Positions 14,753 through 23,613 of a DNA stretch of 64,000 nucleotides are shown here, piece after piece (the first letter of the stretch is position 1; each line of letters starts with the position of its first letter). The position numbers and the translations under genes are program-made. The DNA comes from Actinomycetes bacterium. Its GTDB lineage: Bacteria; Actinomycetota; Thermoleophilia; Solirubrobacterales; Solirubrobacteraceae. The stretch is taken from positions 19,040 to 83,039 of the forward strand of contig JAJYUP010000002.1 in assembly GCA_021792455.1 (NCBI GenBank), given 5' to 3'. The notes below the pieces were generated by a model, which worked only from the letters and a program-made list of their open reading frames with translations, had not been told where the DNA came from and did no database searches.

Positions 14753-16591
14753 ATGCAGTCGGTCTCACCGCCAACGGACACGGGAGCAGGAACGATCGAG
14801 GACCCTGAGGTCCTGCAGCACGTGCCTGGTCACGTGATCCCCATCATCCAGCGCGAGTTCGACGACTTCGAGTCCGAAGCGAAGAAGTTCCTCGACGGCC
14901 AGACGCCGGAGGAGCAGTTCGTCAAGTTCCGCTTGAAGCAGGGTGTCTATGGGCAGCGCCAGCCGAACGTCCAGATGGTGCGAACGAAGCTGCCCTTCGG
15001 CGCGATCACGCCTGAGCAGATGGAGAAGTTTGCGGATGTCGTCGAAAGGTACGCACCGCTGCGGAAGGGTCACATCACGACGAGGCAGAACATCCAGATG
15101 CACCACATACCTCTCCTCGACGCTGAGAAGGCGATCCGTGAGCTCGGCGAGGCTGGGTTGTCGAGCAGGGAGGGCTGCGGCAACACGATCCGGAACGTCA
15201 CCGCCGATCCGTTCGCAGGCGTCGCGGCGGACGAGCTGTTCGACCTCACACCCTATGCGGCGGCCTACGTGCGCTACTTCGTCCGCCATCCGACCGCCCA
15301 GGACATGCCACGCAAGTTCAAGACCTCGTTCGACGGCAGCCCCTCAGGCAGGGCTCTCGGCGGCATCCATGACCTCGCGTTCTGCGCACGGCTGCGCCCT
15401 GGCCGGGATCCCTCGGAGCCGATGCAGGTGCGCGGCGTGCAGATGCTCGTCGGTGGCGGCACCTCGATAATGCCGCGGACAGCCCAGGAGCTCTACGACT
15501 TCGTTGCTCTCGACAACGGCGACTACCTCAGGGTCACTGAGGCGCTGCTGCGCGTCTACGACCGCCAGGACTGGCTGCGGCCGAACCGCGCGCGCGCCCG
15601 GATAAAGGTGTTCGTCGACAAGCACGGCATCGAGGCGCTCCGTCGCGAGGTCGAGGCGGAGCTTCGAGGCGAGTGGGTCTCCGAAAGGGACTTCTCGCTC
15701 CAGCCGCTGCTCATGCTCCACGACGAGCAGCGCAACGCGCCCGCTCCGCGGCAGGCCCACTGCAGCCCGAACGGCGATCTCTCCGACTTTCAGCGGTTCT
15801 GTGAGAGCAACGTCGCCCAACAGCGCCAGGCGGGCTTCGTCACCGTGGAGGTGATGGTCCCGCGCGGCGATCTCAGCCCTGCGCAGTTCAGGGGCCTCGC
15901 AGAGATCATGCGCCGCTGCTGCGGCGGGTACGCGAGGACGACCGTGCAACAGAACATCGTGCTGCGGTGGGTGCGCCAAGAGAGCGTCTACGAGGTGTGG
16001 CAGGCGCTGTGCGAGCTGCGCCTTGGCAGCCCAGGCTCACGGGAGCTCGTCGACGTCGTCTCCTGCCCTGGCACCGACTCCTGCAAGCTTGGGATCACGA
16101 GCTCTATGGGATTGAACGAGGCGCTCGCCAACCGCATCAGCTCGCTCCGCATCACGGACCCGCTCACGAGGGCGATCCAGATCAAGATCAGCGGCTGTCC
16201 GAACGGCTGCGGCCAGCACCATCTCGGATCGATCGGCTTCTATGGGGCCTCGATCAAGGTCGGCAAGCACACGATCCCCGCCTACATTCCGCACGTCGGG
16301 GGGTCCTCCGACGGCCTCGTCAGATTCGGCCAGCGCCTGAAGCTCCGTCTCCCTGCAAAGAGGGTCCCAGATGCCGTCGAGCGCTGGATACACCACTATC
16401 AGAGCAACCGCGCGGATGGTGAGCCATGGAGTCAGTTCATCGAGCGGACCGGCCTCAGCGACCTCGAAGCTCTCGTGAAGGATCTCGCGATGCCTGTCGA
16501 CTTCGGACTGCAGACGATGAACGAATTCATCGACTGGAAGCGGAGCGCGCCCTTCGAGGTGATACGGGGAGAGGGCGAGTGCGCGGTGTGA
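14753..16591 (+). CDS. sir: Ferredoxin-dependent sulfite (nitrite/sulfite) reductase
   Basis: Siroheme/[4Fe-4S] enzyme reducing sulfite to sulfide with six electrons. The duplicated ferrodoxin-like half-domains ('HITTRQNIQMHHIPLLDAE' and 'ARTTVQQNIVLRWV') and the cluster ligands 'CPGTDSCKLGIT' and 'SGCPNGCGQHHLGSIGFYG' are all present. Its position upstream of cysH and cysDN favours sulfite over nitrite. ATG 14753 (612 aa) follows AGGAG with 7-nt spacing and is preferred over ATG 14738. The 3' end overlaps cysH, indicating translational coupling. A ferredoxin that could donate electrons is encoded at 57837, not in the operon. Confidence 0.92.
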   Translation: MQSVSPPTDTGAGTIEDPEVLQHVPGHVIPIIQREFDDFESEAKKFLDGQTPEEQFVKFRLKQGVYGQRQPNVQMVRTKLPFGAITPEQMEKFADVVERYAPLRKGHITTRQNIQMHHIPLLDAEKAIRELGEAGLSSREGCGNTIRNVTADPFAGVAADELFDLTPYAAAYVRYFVRHPTAQDMPRKFKTSFDGSPSGRALGGIHDLAFCARLRPGRDPSEPMQVRGVQMLVGGGTSIMPRTAQELYDFVALDNGDYLRVTEALLRVYDRQDWLRPNRARARIKVFVDKHGIEALRREVEAELRGEWVSERDFSLQPLLMLHDEQRNAPAPRQAHCSPNGDLSDFQRFCESNVAQQRQAGFVTVEVMVPRGDLSPAQFRGLAEIMRRCCGGYARTTVQQNIVLRWVRQESVYEVWQALCELRLGSPGSRELVDVVSCPGTDSCKLGITSSMGLNEALANRISSLRITDPLTRAIQIKISGCPNGCGQHHLGSIGFYGASIKVGKHTIPAYIPHVGGSSDGLVRFGQRLKLRLPAKRVPDAVERWIHHYQSNRADGEPWSQFIERTGLSDLEALVKDLAMPVDFGLQTMNEFIDWKRSAPFEVIRGEGECAV

Positions 16592-17325
16592 GCGAAGAGG
16601 CGGCACCTGCCTCAGAGGGTGGCGCGACGTTCGCGCCGCAGCCAACTCAGGTCGAGCCAACTGAGGTCGAGCCAACTGAGGTCGAAGGCGTGCTCACCTC
16701 CACGCTCCTCAGCGCAGTTCAGAGGCATGGGTCAGGGGCGGTCCTGCTCTGCTCGTTCCAGAAGGAGGAGTCTGTGCTCATCGACGAGCTCGTCCGCATC
16801 GGCGGCGGCAGCACGCCGGTGAGAATCGTGATGATCGACACAGGCGTCCTCTTTGAGGAGACGATTCAGACCTCGCGCGAGCTCCAGCGCCACTTCGGAA
16901 TCGAGGTCGAGGTGCAGGACGCGACTGGCCCTTGGACTGGACCTGAGAAATGCTGCTCGGCGGCGAAGGTCGCGGCACTTGGCCGCGCCCTCCAGCACGC
17001 GACGGCGTGGATCACAGGCGTCAGGCGAGAGCAGGCGCCGACGAGGGCGAACGCGCAGCTGATCGAACGGGATGAGGCTCGCGCGATCGAGAAGTACAAC
17101 CCACTCGCCTTCTGGACGGAGGAGGACATCTGGCGGCGCATCCACCGCAGGGGCCTGCCATACAACATCCTGCACGACCATGGCTACGACTCGATCGGGT
17201 GCAGACCCTGCACGATGCCGGGCAGGGGACGGGCAGGACGCTGGGCGGGGACGGAGAAGACGGAGTGTGGGCTGCATGTGCCGCCGCAGGCGATGCCGCT
17301 TGCAGCAGAGACCAGACAGGATTGA
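16579..17325 (+). CDS. cysH: APS reductase (CysH family)
   Basis: Reduces adenylylsulfate to sulfite and AMP. It has the four cluster cysteines of the APS-type enzyme ('PEKCCSAAK' and 'SIGCRPCTMP') and the catalytic tail 'ECGLH'. The PP-loop-like 'LCSFQKEESVLIDEL' and 'WITGVRREQAPTR' are also intact. GTG 16579 has GGAGAGG 5 nt upstream; GTG 16588 overlaps the sir stop as GTGA and is the alternative. Residues ~15-30 contain a small PTEVE repeat coded by tandem 15-mers. The [4Fe-4S] type fits the absence of an APS kinase in the operon. Confidence 0.93.
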   Translation: MRGVSEEAAPASEGGATFAPQPTQVEPTEVEPTEVEGVLTSTLLSAVQRHGSGAVLLCSFQKEESVLIDELVRIGGGSTPVRIVMIDTGVLFEETIQTSRELQRHFGIEVEVQDATGPWTGPEKCCSAAKVAALGRALQHATAWITGVRREQAPTRANAQLIERDEARAIEKYNPLAFWTEEDIWRRIHRRGLPYNILHDHGYDSIGCRPCTMPGRGRAGRWAGTEKTECGLHVPPQAMPLAAETRQD

Positions 17326-17347
17326 TCCTGCCTCGAGGCGAAGAGGA

Positions 17348-17423
17348 TTGACTCTGGAGCCAAAGCACCCCAATATGTTGGTCGTGAGATCCAGCGTTAG
17401 CATCACGTTAGGTGAATGATGCT
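17348..17423 (+). promoter_or_regulatory. Possible internal promoter/operator before tauE
   Basis: The 90-nt gap between cysH and tauE contains TTGACT (17348), a weak AT-rich -10 (CAATATGTT near 17371-17379), direct repeats CGTTAG at 17395 and 17406 (11 nt, one helical turn, apart), and a 7-bp inverted repeat AGCATCA / TGATGCT (17399-17405 and 17417-17423) that overlaps the ATG. It may allow separate control of the transporter and cysDN. Confidence 0.35.
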
Positions 17424-18402
17424 TGGCATCAAAGTTGAGACCGTGCTGTTCGGGGCCCTCGTCGGGCTGCTGATCGGCTTCACCGGCATTGGCGGCGGGT
17501 CCATCATGACCCCGCTGCTCATCATCGCGCTTGGCGTCGCGCCGGTCACCGCGATAGGCACCGACCTCGCCTACGGGGCAGTCACGAAGACCTTCGGCGC
17601 AGTCAACCACCTCCGCAGGCGCAACATCGACTTCCGCGTGTACAAGTGGCTCGCCCTTGGGTCCCTGCCGGGCACGCTGCTTGGCGTCATCCTCGTCGGC
17701 AGGCTCCGTGCCTCCTATGGGCACCGCTTCGAAGATGTCCTGCTTGGGGTCGTCGGCGGCGCTCTGCTCATCGTCGCGATCGTCGTTCTCCTCAGGACGA
17801 TGCTGCCCATGCAGCCTGATCGCAGGGAGGGGCAGCGCTTCGAGTTCACAACCGGCGCGAAGCTCGCCGCGGTTCTGCTTGGGCTCTTCCTTGGCACGAT
17901 CCTTGGGCTCACCTCCGTCGGCACTGGCGCCCTCATCGGCGTTGCGATGATGCTCGTCTTCAGGCTGACGCCTCAGCGCACCGCCGGCACGAGCGTGTTC
18001 CTCGGCGCCTGCCTGCTGTGGGTCGCAGCGATTGGTTACCTCGCGATCGGACAGGTCGACTTCACGCTCATGGGCAACATCCTCATCGGTTCGATCCCTG
18101 GCGTCTGGGTCGGATCGCTGCTCGTCAACAGGGTGGCTGACCAGGCGCTGCGCGTCACGCTCGCAGCGGTGCTGCTCGGATCTGCGCTCGCAAGCCTTGG
18201 CAAGGCGGGTGCGAGCATGCCAACCACAGCTATCATCGGCGCACCGCTTGGGGTCGGCGCGCTTGGCTGGCTCACGCATCGCCGGCGCGCCAGGCCTGCT
18301 CTGGGCGCAGGTGGCGCAAGGGCGAGAACAGGCGGCGGCATCGGCGTCGGCACAGGCACGCTCGCTGCGGGAACAACGAGACTGAGACCAGAGGATCACT
18401 GA
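17416..18402 (+). CDS. TauE/SafE family sulfite/sulfate transporter (full length)
   Basis: 328 residues, about eight transmembrane helices in two homologous halves, each starting with the family's Gly-rich turn: 'GLLIGFTGIGGGSIMTPLL' and 'GTILGLTSVGTGALIGVAMML'. These proteins export sulfite or organosulfonates, or import sulfate/sulfite. No CysPTWA or SulP transporter occurs here, and the gene lies inside the sulfate-reduction operon, so sulfate uptake or sulfite relief are both plausible. The last ~40 residues are Gly/Ala-rich and polar. The stop lies 3 nt before cysD. Confidence 0.85.
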   Translation: MMLGIKVETVLFGALVGLLIGFTGIGGGSIMTPLLIIALGVAPVTAIGTDLAYGAVTKTFGAVNHLRRRNIDFRVYKWLALGSLPGTLLGVILVGRLRASYGHRFEDVLLGVVGGALLIVAIVVLLRTMLPMQPDRREGQRFEFTTGAKLAAVLLGLFLGTILGLTSVGTGALIGVAMMLVFRLTPQRTAGTSVFLGACLLWVAAIGYLAIGQVDFTLMGNILIGSIPGVWVGSLLVNRVADQALRVTLAAVLLGSALASLGKAGASMPTTAIIGAPLGVGALGWLTHRRRARPALGAGGARARTGGGIGVGTGTLAAGTTRLRPEDH

Positions 18403-18405
18403 CTG

Positions 18406-19323
18406 ATGAGCGTCACAGCGCGACCGGAGCTGAGCCACCTCCAGGCGCTCGAGTCAGAGGCGATTCACGTGATGAGAGAGGTCGCCGCCGAATTCGAGCG
18501 CCCTGTCATGCTGTTCAGCGGGGGCAAGGATTCGATCGTGATGCTCCGCCTCGCAGAGAAGGCGTTCCGGCCTGGCCGCTTCCCCTTCCCGCTGATGCAC
18601 GTCGACACTGGCCACAACTTCCCTGAGGTGATCGAGTTCAGGGACCGTCGTACAGCGGAGCTTTCCGAGCAGCTCATCATCGCCTCCGTTCAAGAGTCGA
18701 TCGACAAGGGGCGCGTCGTCGAGGAGACGGGCCCAAGGGCCTCACGCAACCGCCTCCAGACGGTGACGCTGCTCGACGCGATCGCCCACCATCGCTTCGA
18801 CGCCGCTTTTGGAGGTGCCAGGCGGGACGAGGAGCGCGCGCGGGCGAAGGAGCGGATCTTCTCCTTCAGAGACGACTTCGGCCAGTGGGACCCGAAGAAC
18901 CAGCGACCAGAGCTGTGGAACCTCTACAACGGCAAGATCCGGCGGGGCGAGCACGTGCGGGTGTTCCCGCTCTCCAACTGGACTGAGCTCGACGTCTGGG
19001 AGTACATCGATCGGGAGTCCCTCGAGGTCCCCTCCATCTACTTCGCGCACGAGCGCAAGGTGTTCAAGCGCGACGGGATGCTGTACGCGTGGCGCGAGGA
19101 CGCTCAGCTCATCGACGGAGAGCAGGTCTTCACCGAGAAGGTGCGCTATCGCACCGTTGGGGACATGAGCTGCACTGGCGGCATACGGTCTGAAGCTGCA
19201 ACGCTCGGTGAAGTGGTCGCAGAGATAGCGGCAGCGAGGATCACGGAGCGTGGGGAGACGCGAGCGGATGACCGGTTCTCTGAGGCTGCGATGGAGGACC
19301 GAAAGAAGGCGGGCTACTTTTGA
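18406..19323 (+). CDS. cysD: Sulfate adenylyltransferase subunit 2
   Basis: The ATP-pyrophosphatase subunit that adenylates sulfate to APS. The PP-loop 'LFSGGKDSIVMLRLAEKAF' is intact, as are 'HVDTGHNFPEVIEFRD', 'GGARRDEERARAKERIFSF' and 'PLSNWTELDVWEYI'. At 305 residues it has the normal CysD length. It starts 3 nt after tauE and overlaps cysN by 4 nt. Confidence 0.96.
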   Translation: MSVTARPELSHLQALESEAIHVMREVAAEFERPVMLFSGGKDSIVMLRLAEKAFRPGRFPFPLMHVDTGHNFPEVIEFRDRRTAELSEQLIIASVQESIDKGRVVEETGPRASRNRLQTVTLLDAIAHHRFDAAFGGARRDEERARAKERIFSFRDDFGQWDPKNQRPELWNLYNGKIRRGEHVRVFPLSNWTELDVWEYIDRESLEVPSIYFAHERKVFKRDGMLYAWREDAQLIDGEQVFTEKVRYRTVGDMSCTGGIRSEAATLGEVVAEIAAARITERGETRADDRFSEAAMEDRKKAGYF

Positions 19324-20609
19324 CGCTCGACCTGCTCCGATTCACGACCGCCGGATCTGTCGACGACGGCAAGAGCACGCTCATAGGCAGGCTGCTCTAC
19401 GACTGCAAGCAGGTCTTCGACGACCAGCTCCAGCATGTCGCGGAGGCGAGCGTGAGGCGCGGAGGCGCGGGCTCGCTCGACCTCGCGCTGCTCACGGACG
19501 GGCTTCGCGCAGAGCGCGAGCAGGGCATCACGATCGACGTCGCCTATCGCTACTTCGCAACCTCTGCCCACGACGGGACGCCTGGCAGGCGCTTCATCAT
19601 CGCGGACTGCCCTGGCCACCAGCAGTACACCCGCAACATGGTCACTGGCGCCTCCAACGCCGACCTGTCCGTCATCCTCATCGACGCGCGGAGAGGGGTG
19701 CTCGAGCAGAGCAAGCGACACGCCTTCATCAGCTCGCTGCTTGGCATCCCCCACATGGTCATCGCCGTCAACAAGATGGACCTCGTCGATTACTCGCAAG
19801 ACCGCTTCGACGAGATAGTCGCCGACTTCGCAGGCTTCGCTGCGAAGCTGCATTTCGCCTCCGACCTCACCTACGTCCCGATCTCCGCGCTCGACGGCGA
19901 CAACGTCGTCAAGCAGTCGGCGAGGATGAGCTGGTATGAAGGGCCGACCCTGCTGCAGCTGCTCGAGACGGTCGAGGTCGCCTTCGACCACCCCTTCGAC
20001 GTTCCAGCGCGCTTTCCAGTTCAGTGGGTGATCAGGCCTGATGGGGCCTCTGGCGCGGCGGACTACAGGGGCTACGCGGGTCAGATCGCATCCGGAGCGC
20101 TGCGCGTCGGAGAAGAGATAACAGTGCTGCCCGCAGGCCAGCGCACGAGGATCGCCGCGATCGACACCTACGACGGTGCTCTCGAGACCGCGGTGGCACC
20201 GATGTCGGTCACGCTGCGCCTGCAGGACGAGCTCGACGTCTCCCGGGGCGAGCTGATCTGCCCGGCAGACGACCCGCCCCGCATCGCCAAGGAGCTGGAG
20301 GCAGACATCTGCTGGATGACGGACACGCCGCTCCACGAGGGGGGGCGCTGCCTTCTCAAGCACACGACGAGAACGGCTTCCGCGATCGTCGAGCGCCTGC
20401 TCGACGTCATCGACGTACACACGCTGCAGCGCTCGAGCTCGCCTCAGCAGCTGCGCCTCAACGACATCGGCAGGGTCAGCCTCCGCATGAGCACGCCGCT
20501 CGCGATCGACCCCTATCGCGAGAACCGGCGCACAGGCAGCTTCATCCTCATCGACGAAGCCACGAACGGGACAGTCGCGGCTGGGATGATCTGCGCGCCA
20601 GACAGTTGA
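19320..20609 (+). CDS. cysN: Sulfate adenylyltransferase subunit 1 (GTPase)
   Basis: EF-Tu-like GTPase that drives APS synthesis by CysD. G motifs: 'GSVDDGKSTLIGRLLYD', 'DCPGHQQYTRNMVTGAS', 'NKMDLVDY'. Two beta-barrel domains follow. It is 429 residues and ends without a fused APS kinase (CysC), consistent with direct APS reduction by CysH. The TTG start at 19320 overlaps the cysD stop (TTGA). Confidence 0.95.
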   Translation: MTLDLLRFTTAGSVDDGKSTLIGRLLYDCKQVFDDQLQHVAEASVRRGGAGSLDLALLTDGLRAEREQGITIDVAYRYFATSAHDGTPGRRFIIADCPGHQQYTRNMVTGASNADLSVILIDARRGVLEQSKRHAFISSLLGIPHMVIAVNKMDLVDYSQDRFDEIVADFAGFAAKLHFASDLTYVPISALDGDNVVKQSARMSWYEGPTLLQLLETVEVAFDHPFDVPARFPVQWVIRPDGASGAADYRGYAGQIASGALRVGEEITVLPAGQRTRIAAIDTYDGALETAVAPMSVTLRLQDELDVSRGELICPADDPPRIAKELEADICWMTDTPLHEGGRCLLKHTTRTASAIVERLLDVIDVHTLQRSSSPQQLRLNDIGRVSLRMSTPLAIDPYRENRRTGSFILIDEATNGTVAAGMICAPDS

Positions 20610-20624
20610 CCCCTGCTGTCAACT
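20604..20624. promoter_or_regulatory. 7-bp inverted repeat at the cysN end / next promoter
   Basis: AGTTGAC and GTCAACT (20604-20610 and 20618-20624) flank a 7-nt loop and include the cysN stop. The hairpin could end the cys operon. Its second arm touches TATTGT (20624-20629), a candidate -10 for the leader ORF at 20641, so it could equally be an operator. Confidence 0.4.
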
Positions 20625-20640
20625 ATTGTTCCGTCTGCAA

Positions 20641-20799
20641 ATGTCGTCCACGACCTGCCCGCCGATGTCCGACACGTCCTGCCTGCCAATCTCCACGACC
20701 TGCCCGCCGATGTCCGCGACCTGCCCGCCGATGTCCGACGGGTCCAGCCTGCCAATGTTCGAGCCGTCATGCCTGCCATGTTCTCGAAGGTACTCGTAG
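20641..20799 (+). CDS. Putative repeat-rich leader ORF before the biotin carboxylase subunit
   Basis: A 52-codon ORF too short for the ORF track, made of imperfect 7-8 residue repeats (TTCPPMS, SATCPPMS, SDTSCLP, DGSSLPM). The DNA is an imperfect tandem repeat with 21- and 24-bp units, so the frame is preserved. TATTGT lies 11 nt before its ATG. The ORF overlaps the biotin carboxylase start by 22 nt in another frame. It could be a translated leader, or just a slippage-prone repeat; coding status is uncertain. Confidence 0.35.
   Translation: MSSTTCPPMSDTSCLPISTTCPPMSATCPPMSDGSSLPMFEPSCLPCSRRYS
20642..20787. repeat. Imperfect tandem repeats, 21-24 bp units
   Basis: About six units related to TGTCCACGACCTGCCCGCCGA fill the gap between cysN and the biotin carboxylase gene. 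Unit lengths are multiples of three. Confidence 0.8.
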
Positions 20800-22583
20800 C
20801 CAACCGCGGAGAGATCGCGATCCGCGTCATCAGGGCGCTCGAGGAGATGGGGATCGCCTCGGTCGCCGTCTACTCTGAGATCGATCGAGACGCACTGCAC
20901 GCAAAGCGCGCAGCGGAGGCCTACAACCTCGGAGACGGGCCCGCTTCTGAGAACTACCTGCACGTCGAAAAGATGATCGACGTCGCGAGGCGGGCAAAAG
21001 CAGACGCGATCCACCCTGGCTACGGCTTCCTCGCGGAGAACGCGCCCTTCGCGTCGGCCTGCGAGCAGGCGGGCATCGTCTTCATCGGGCCGCCCCCATC
21101 TGCGATCGAGGCGATGGGCAGCAAGACGAAGGCGAGAGAGCTGATGAAGGCGGCTGGCGTGCCGATCGTGCCCGGTACGACAGAGCCTGTTGCAAGCGTC
21201 GAGGAGGCGCTCGAGCTCGCAAAGAAGGAGATCGGCTTCCCCGTCGCGGTGAAGGCTGCAGGCGGCGGGGGCGGCAAGGGCTTCAGGGTTGCCCTGAAGG
21301 AGTCTGAGCTGCAGTCCGCCTTTGAGGGCGCAAGCAGGGAAGGAGAGAAGTTCTTCGCAGATGGGACGGTCTATCTGGAGCGGTACCTGCCAGACCCCAG
21401 GCACGTAGAGGTGCAGATCCTTGGCGACAGGCACGGCAACGTCATCCATCTCGGCGAGCGGGACTGCTCGATCCAACGTCGCCACCAGAAGGTGATCGAG
21501 GAGTCGCCCGCGCCAGAGTGGATAGTCGACCCTCAGCTGCGCGAGCGCATCGGCAAGATCGGCGTCGAAGCTGCGAGGGCGGTCGGCTACGTCGGTGCAG
21601 GCACGATCGAGGGCCTGCTCCAGGACGGCGAGTACTACTTCCTCGAGATGAACACGAGGGTTCAGGTCGAGCATTGCGTCACGGAGATGACGACGGGCAT
21701 CGACATCGTGAAGGAAGGGGTGAGGGCCGCCGCGGGCGAGCCGCTGTCGATCAGCCAGGAGCAGGTGTCACTGCGAGGGCATGCGATCGAGTGCCGCATC
21801 AACGCAGAGGACGCCTCGAAGGGGTTCGCCCCCGCCCCAGGCAAGATCGGCCGCTACAGAGAGCCGTCTGGGCCGGGCGTGCGAGTCGACTCCGGCGTCG
21901 GCGAGCATGGTGAAGTCTCGCCGATGTACGACCCTATGGTCGCGAAGCTGATCGTCTGGGACGTCGACCGCAGGCAGGCGACGAAGCGGATGCTGCGCGC
22001 CCTGAACGAATATGAGATCGAGGGCCTGAGGACGCTCATTCCATTCCACAAGGCCCTGTTGTCGAGCGAGCAGTGGGAGAGAGGCGAGACCTGCAGAGAC
22101 CTGCTCGAAGACAAGCAGTGGCTGAAGAGCCTTGCCTTCGAACCGAAGGAGCCGGAGGCTGGAGCGCAGCAGACGCAGAAAGAGGCGCTCGTCGAGCGCT
22201 CCTACACCGTCGAGGTCTCAGGCAAGCGGTTCGACGTGAAGGTGCTCGGCGCGCCAGTCGCAGGCGGCGCGATCGCGAATGCCACCTCGAACGGCGCCCA
22301 GAGCGCGCAGCGATCAGGGCCGAAGCGCGCCAAGCGTGGGGGCAGCTCAGGCGGTGGCCCCGATACGCTCAGCTCGCCTCTCCAAGGAAACATGTGGAAG
22401 GTGCTCGTGCAGCAGGGGGACACCGTCGAGGAGGGACAGCTGCTCTGCATAATCGAGGCGATGAAGATGGAGAACGAGATCACCGCCCACAAGCCTGGCG
22501 TCATCGTCGAGCTGCCGATCGAGGAGGGGGCCCCAATCGCGGCGGGCGCCCCAATCGCGACGATAAAGGACGCCGCCTCTTAG
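20778..22583 (+). CDS. Acyl-CoA carboxylase alpha subunit (biotin carboxylase + BCCP)
   Basis: Carboxylates its own biotin with ATP and bicarbonate and hands it to the beta subunit at 12826. The N-terminal ATP-grasp biotin carboxylase is complete: 'KVLVANRGEIAIRVIRAL', 'VKAAGGGGGKGFRV', 'RDCSIQRRHQKVIEESPAP' and 'FLEMNTRVQVEHCVTE'. A Gly/Ser-rich linker leads to a C-terminal biotinyl domain with the biotin Lys in 'EAMKMENEI'. At 601 residues it matches actinobacterial AccA3/PccA. Met at 20778 begins the conserved 'MFSKVLVANRGE' and is preferred to ATG 20769. Confidence 0.95.
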   Translation: MFSKVLVANRGEIAIRVIRALEEMGIASVAVYSEIDRDALHAKRAAEAYNLGDGPASENYLHVEKMIDVARRAKADAIHPGYGFLAENAPFASACEQAGIVFIGPPPSAIEAMGSKTKARELMKAAGVPIVPGTTEPVASVEEALELAKKEIGFPVAVKAAGGGGGKGFRVALKESELQSAFEGASREGEKFFADGTVYLERYLPDPRHVEVQILGDRHGNVIHLGERDCSIQRRHQKVIEESPAPEWIVDPQLRERIGKIGVEAARAVGYVGAGTIEGLLQDGEYYFLEMNTRVQVEHCVTEMTTGIDIVKEGVRAAAGEPLSISQEQVSLRGHAIECRINAEDASKGFAPAPGKIGRYREPSGPGVRVDSGVGEHGEVSPMYDPMVAKLIVWDVDRRQATKRMLRALNEYEIEGLRTLIPFHKALLSSEQWERGETCRDLLEDKQWLKSLAFEPKEPEAGAQQTQKEALVERSYTVEVSGKRFDVKVLGAPVAGGAIANATSNGAQSAQRSGPKRAKRGGSSGGGPDTLSSPLQGNMWKVLVQQGDTVEEGQLLCIIEAMKMENEITAHKPGVIVELPIEEGAPIAAGAPIATIKDAAS

Positions 22584-22585
22584 CT

Positions 22586-22712
22586 CGGGCGCCGTCTCCC
22601 GCGCGGACGCCACCCACTCAACGTGAGCACCGTCTCCCGCGAGGACGCCCCCTCTCAGCGCGGGCGCCGTCTCCCGCGAGGACGCCCCCTCTCAGCGCGG
22701 GCGCCGTCTTCT
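22586..22712. repeat. 37/38-bp tandem repeats downstream of the carboxylase alpha gene
   Basis: The motif CCGTCTCCCGCG recurs at 22592, 22630 and 22667, with a partial copy at 22704 (periods 38, 37, 37). It lies in the convergent gap before the HAD gene. There is no coding potential; a terminator role is possible but no T-tract is present. Confidence 0.8.
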
Positions 22713-22741
22713 CGATCGGCGTCTCAGGCCTCCCCGGCCTC

Positions 22742-23437
22742 TCACGCCTCCCCTCCCGCTTCTTCGATCAGCTTCACGGCCTCTCTCACCGTGGCCACTT
22801 CCGCTGTCGGCTTCCGCTCCGATGCCTCGAGCGCTCTTCTGCTGCGGTTCACCCAGATCACTGGAATCCGCTGCTTCACGCAGGGCGCGACGTCGTGGTA
22901 GTGGCTCGCCGCGACGTGCACCCAGCCCTTCTTGCCGCCGATTCGCCGCGCAAACTCGACGAAGTGTGCCGCTTCAGGCTTGTATGAGCGCACCTGCTGA
23001 GCCGTTACGACGAGATCGAAGTCGATCGGTATGTGCCGGCGCGTCTGGCCGAGCAGCTTGTCGTCGATGTTCGCGATCAAGCCGAGACTGCACCTCTTCG
23101 CGAGCTTCTGCAGCTGGGCGTTCGTTTCCTTGAACGGCAGCCAGCGCGGAATCGAGTCGGGCAGAAATCCTGACCTCGACGGTTCGAGATCCCAGCCTAT
23201 CCTCGCAGCGATCTCGATAGCGGTCCGCCTCAGCACCTCAGCGTAGAGCTCGTATGACCCGGCTTCTATCTCCTGCGAGACCTCGTGGAAGAGCGCAATC
23301 AGCGCCGCCCTGTCGACCATCTGAAAGCCGTCTCTCTCCGCCTCCCGCACGAAGGCGTCATAGACCCCGGACTCCCAGTCGATCAACGTCCCATAGACGT
23401 CGAACGTCACCCATGTGAGATTCTTCGGAAGCGGCAT
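22742..23437 (-). CDS. HAD-superfamily hydrolase, type II haloacid-dehalogenase-like
   Basis: HAD motif I 'VTFDVYGTLIDWESG' gives the nucleophilic Asp; motif II is 'LGLIANIDD' (Asn in place of the usual Ser/Thr), and motif III and the acidic end are 'RSYKPEAAHFVEF' and 'GWVHVAASHYHDVAPC'. The length (231 aa) and the cap region resemble L-2-haloacid dehalogenase-like proteins, but phosphatase activity is equally possible. CATAAT lies 10 nt before ATG 23437, so this start is chosen; ATG 23449 overlaps the -10, and the longer track ORF adds Ala/Pro-rich sequence. Divergent from sucC. Confidence 0.8.
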   Translation of the reverse strand: MPLPKNLTWVTFDVYGTLIDWESGVYDAFVREAERDGFQMVDRAALIALFHEVSQEIEAGSYELYAEVLRRTAIEIAARIGWDLEPSRSGFLPDSIPRWLPFKETNAQLQKLAKRCSLGLIANIDDKLLGQTRRHIPIDFDLVVTAQQVRSYKPEAAHFVEFARRIGGKKGWVHVAASHYHDVAPCVKQRIPVIWVNRSRRALEASERKPTAEVATVREAVKLIEEAGGEA

Positions 23438-23613
23438 CAGCTCGCGCATTATGCCTCGTTCAGGCGCTGGAGCGCTCGCAGGAGGCGCTCGCCGTGGCGG
23501 CACATCCGCGATCGCAGCGGCCGCCATCGCAGCGGCCGACCTCCGCCCTCGCCCAGCACTCTATCGAAGTGGTCGACGCTGGACCAGGCGCTTCGGTTAG
23601 AGTTCGCCGCGAC

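Noticed and set aside
16732-18438. 568-aa minus-strand ORF antisense to cysH and tauE
   Set aside because: Its composition is Arg/Asp/Ala-rich shadow sequence with no domain, and the plus strand carries clear genes throughout.
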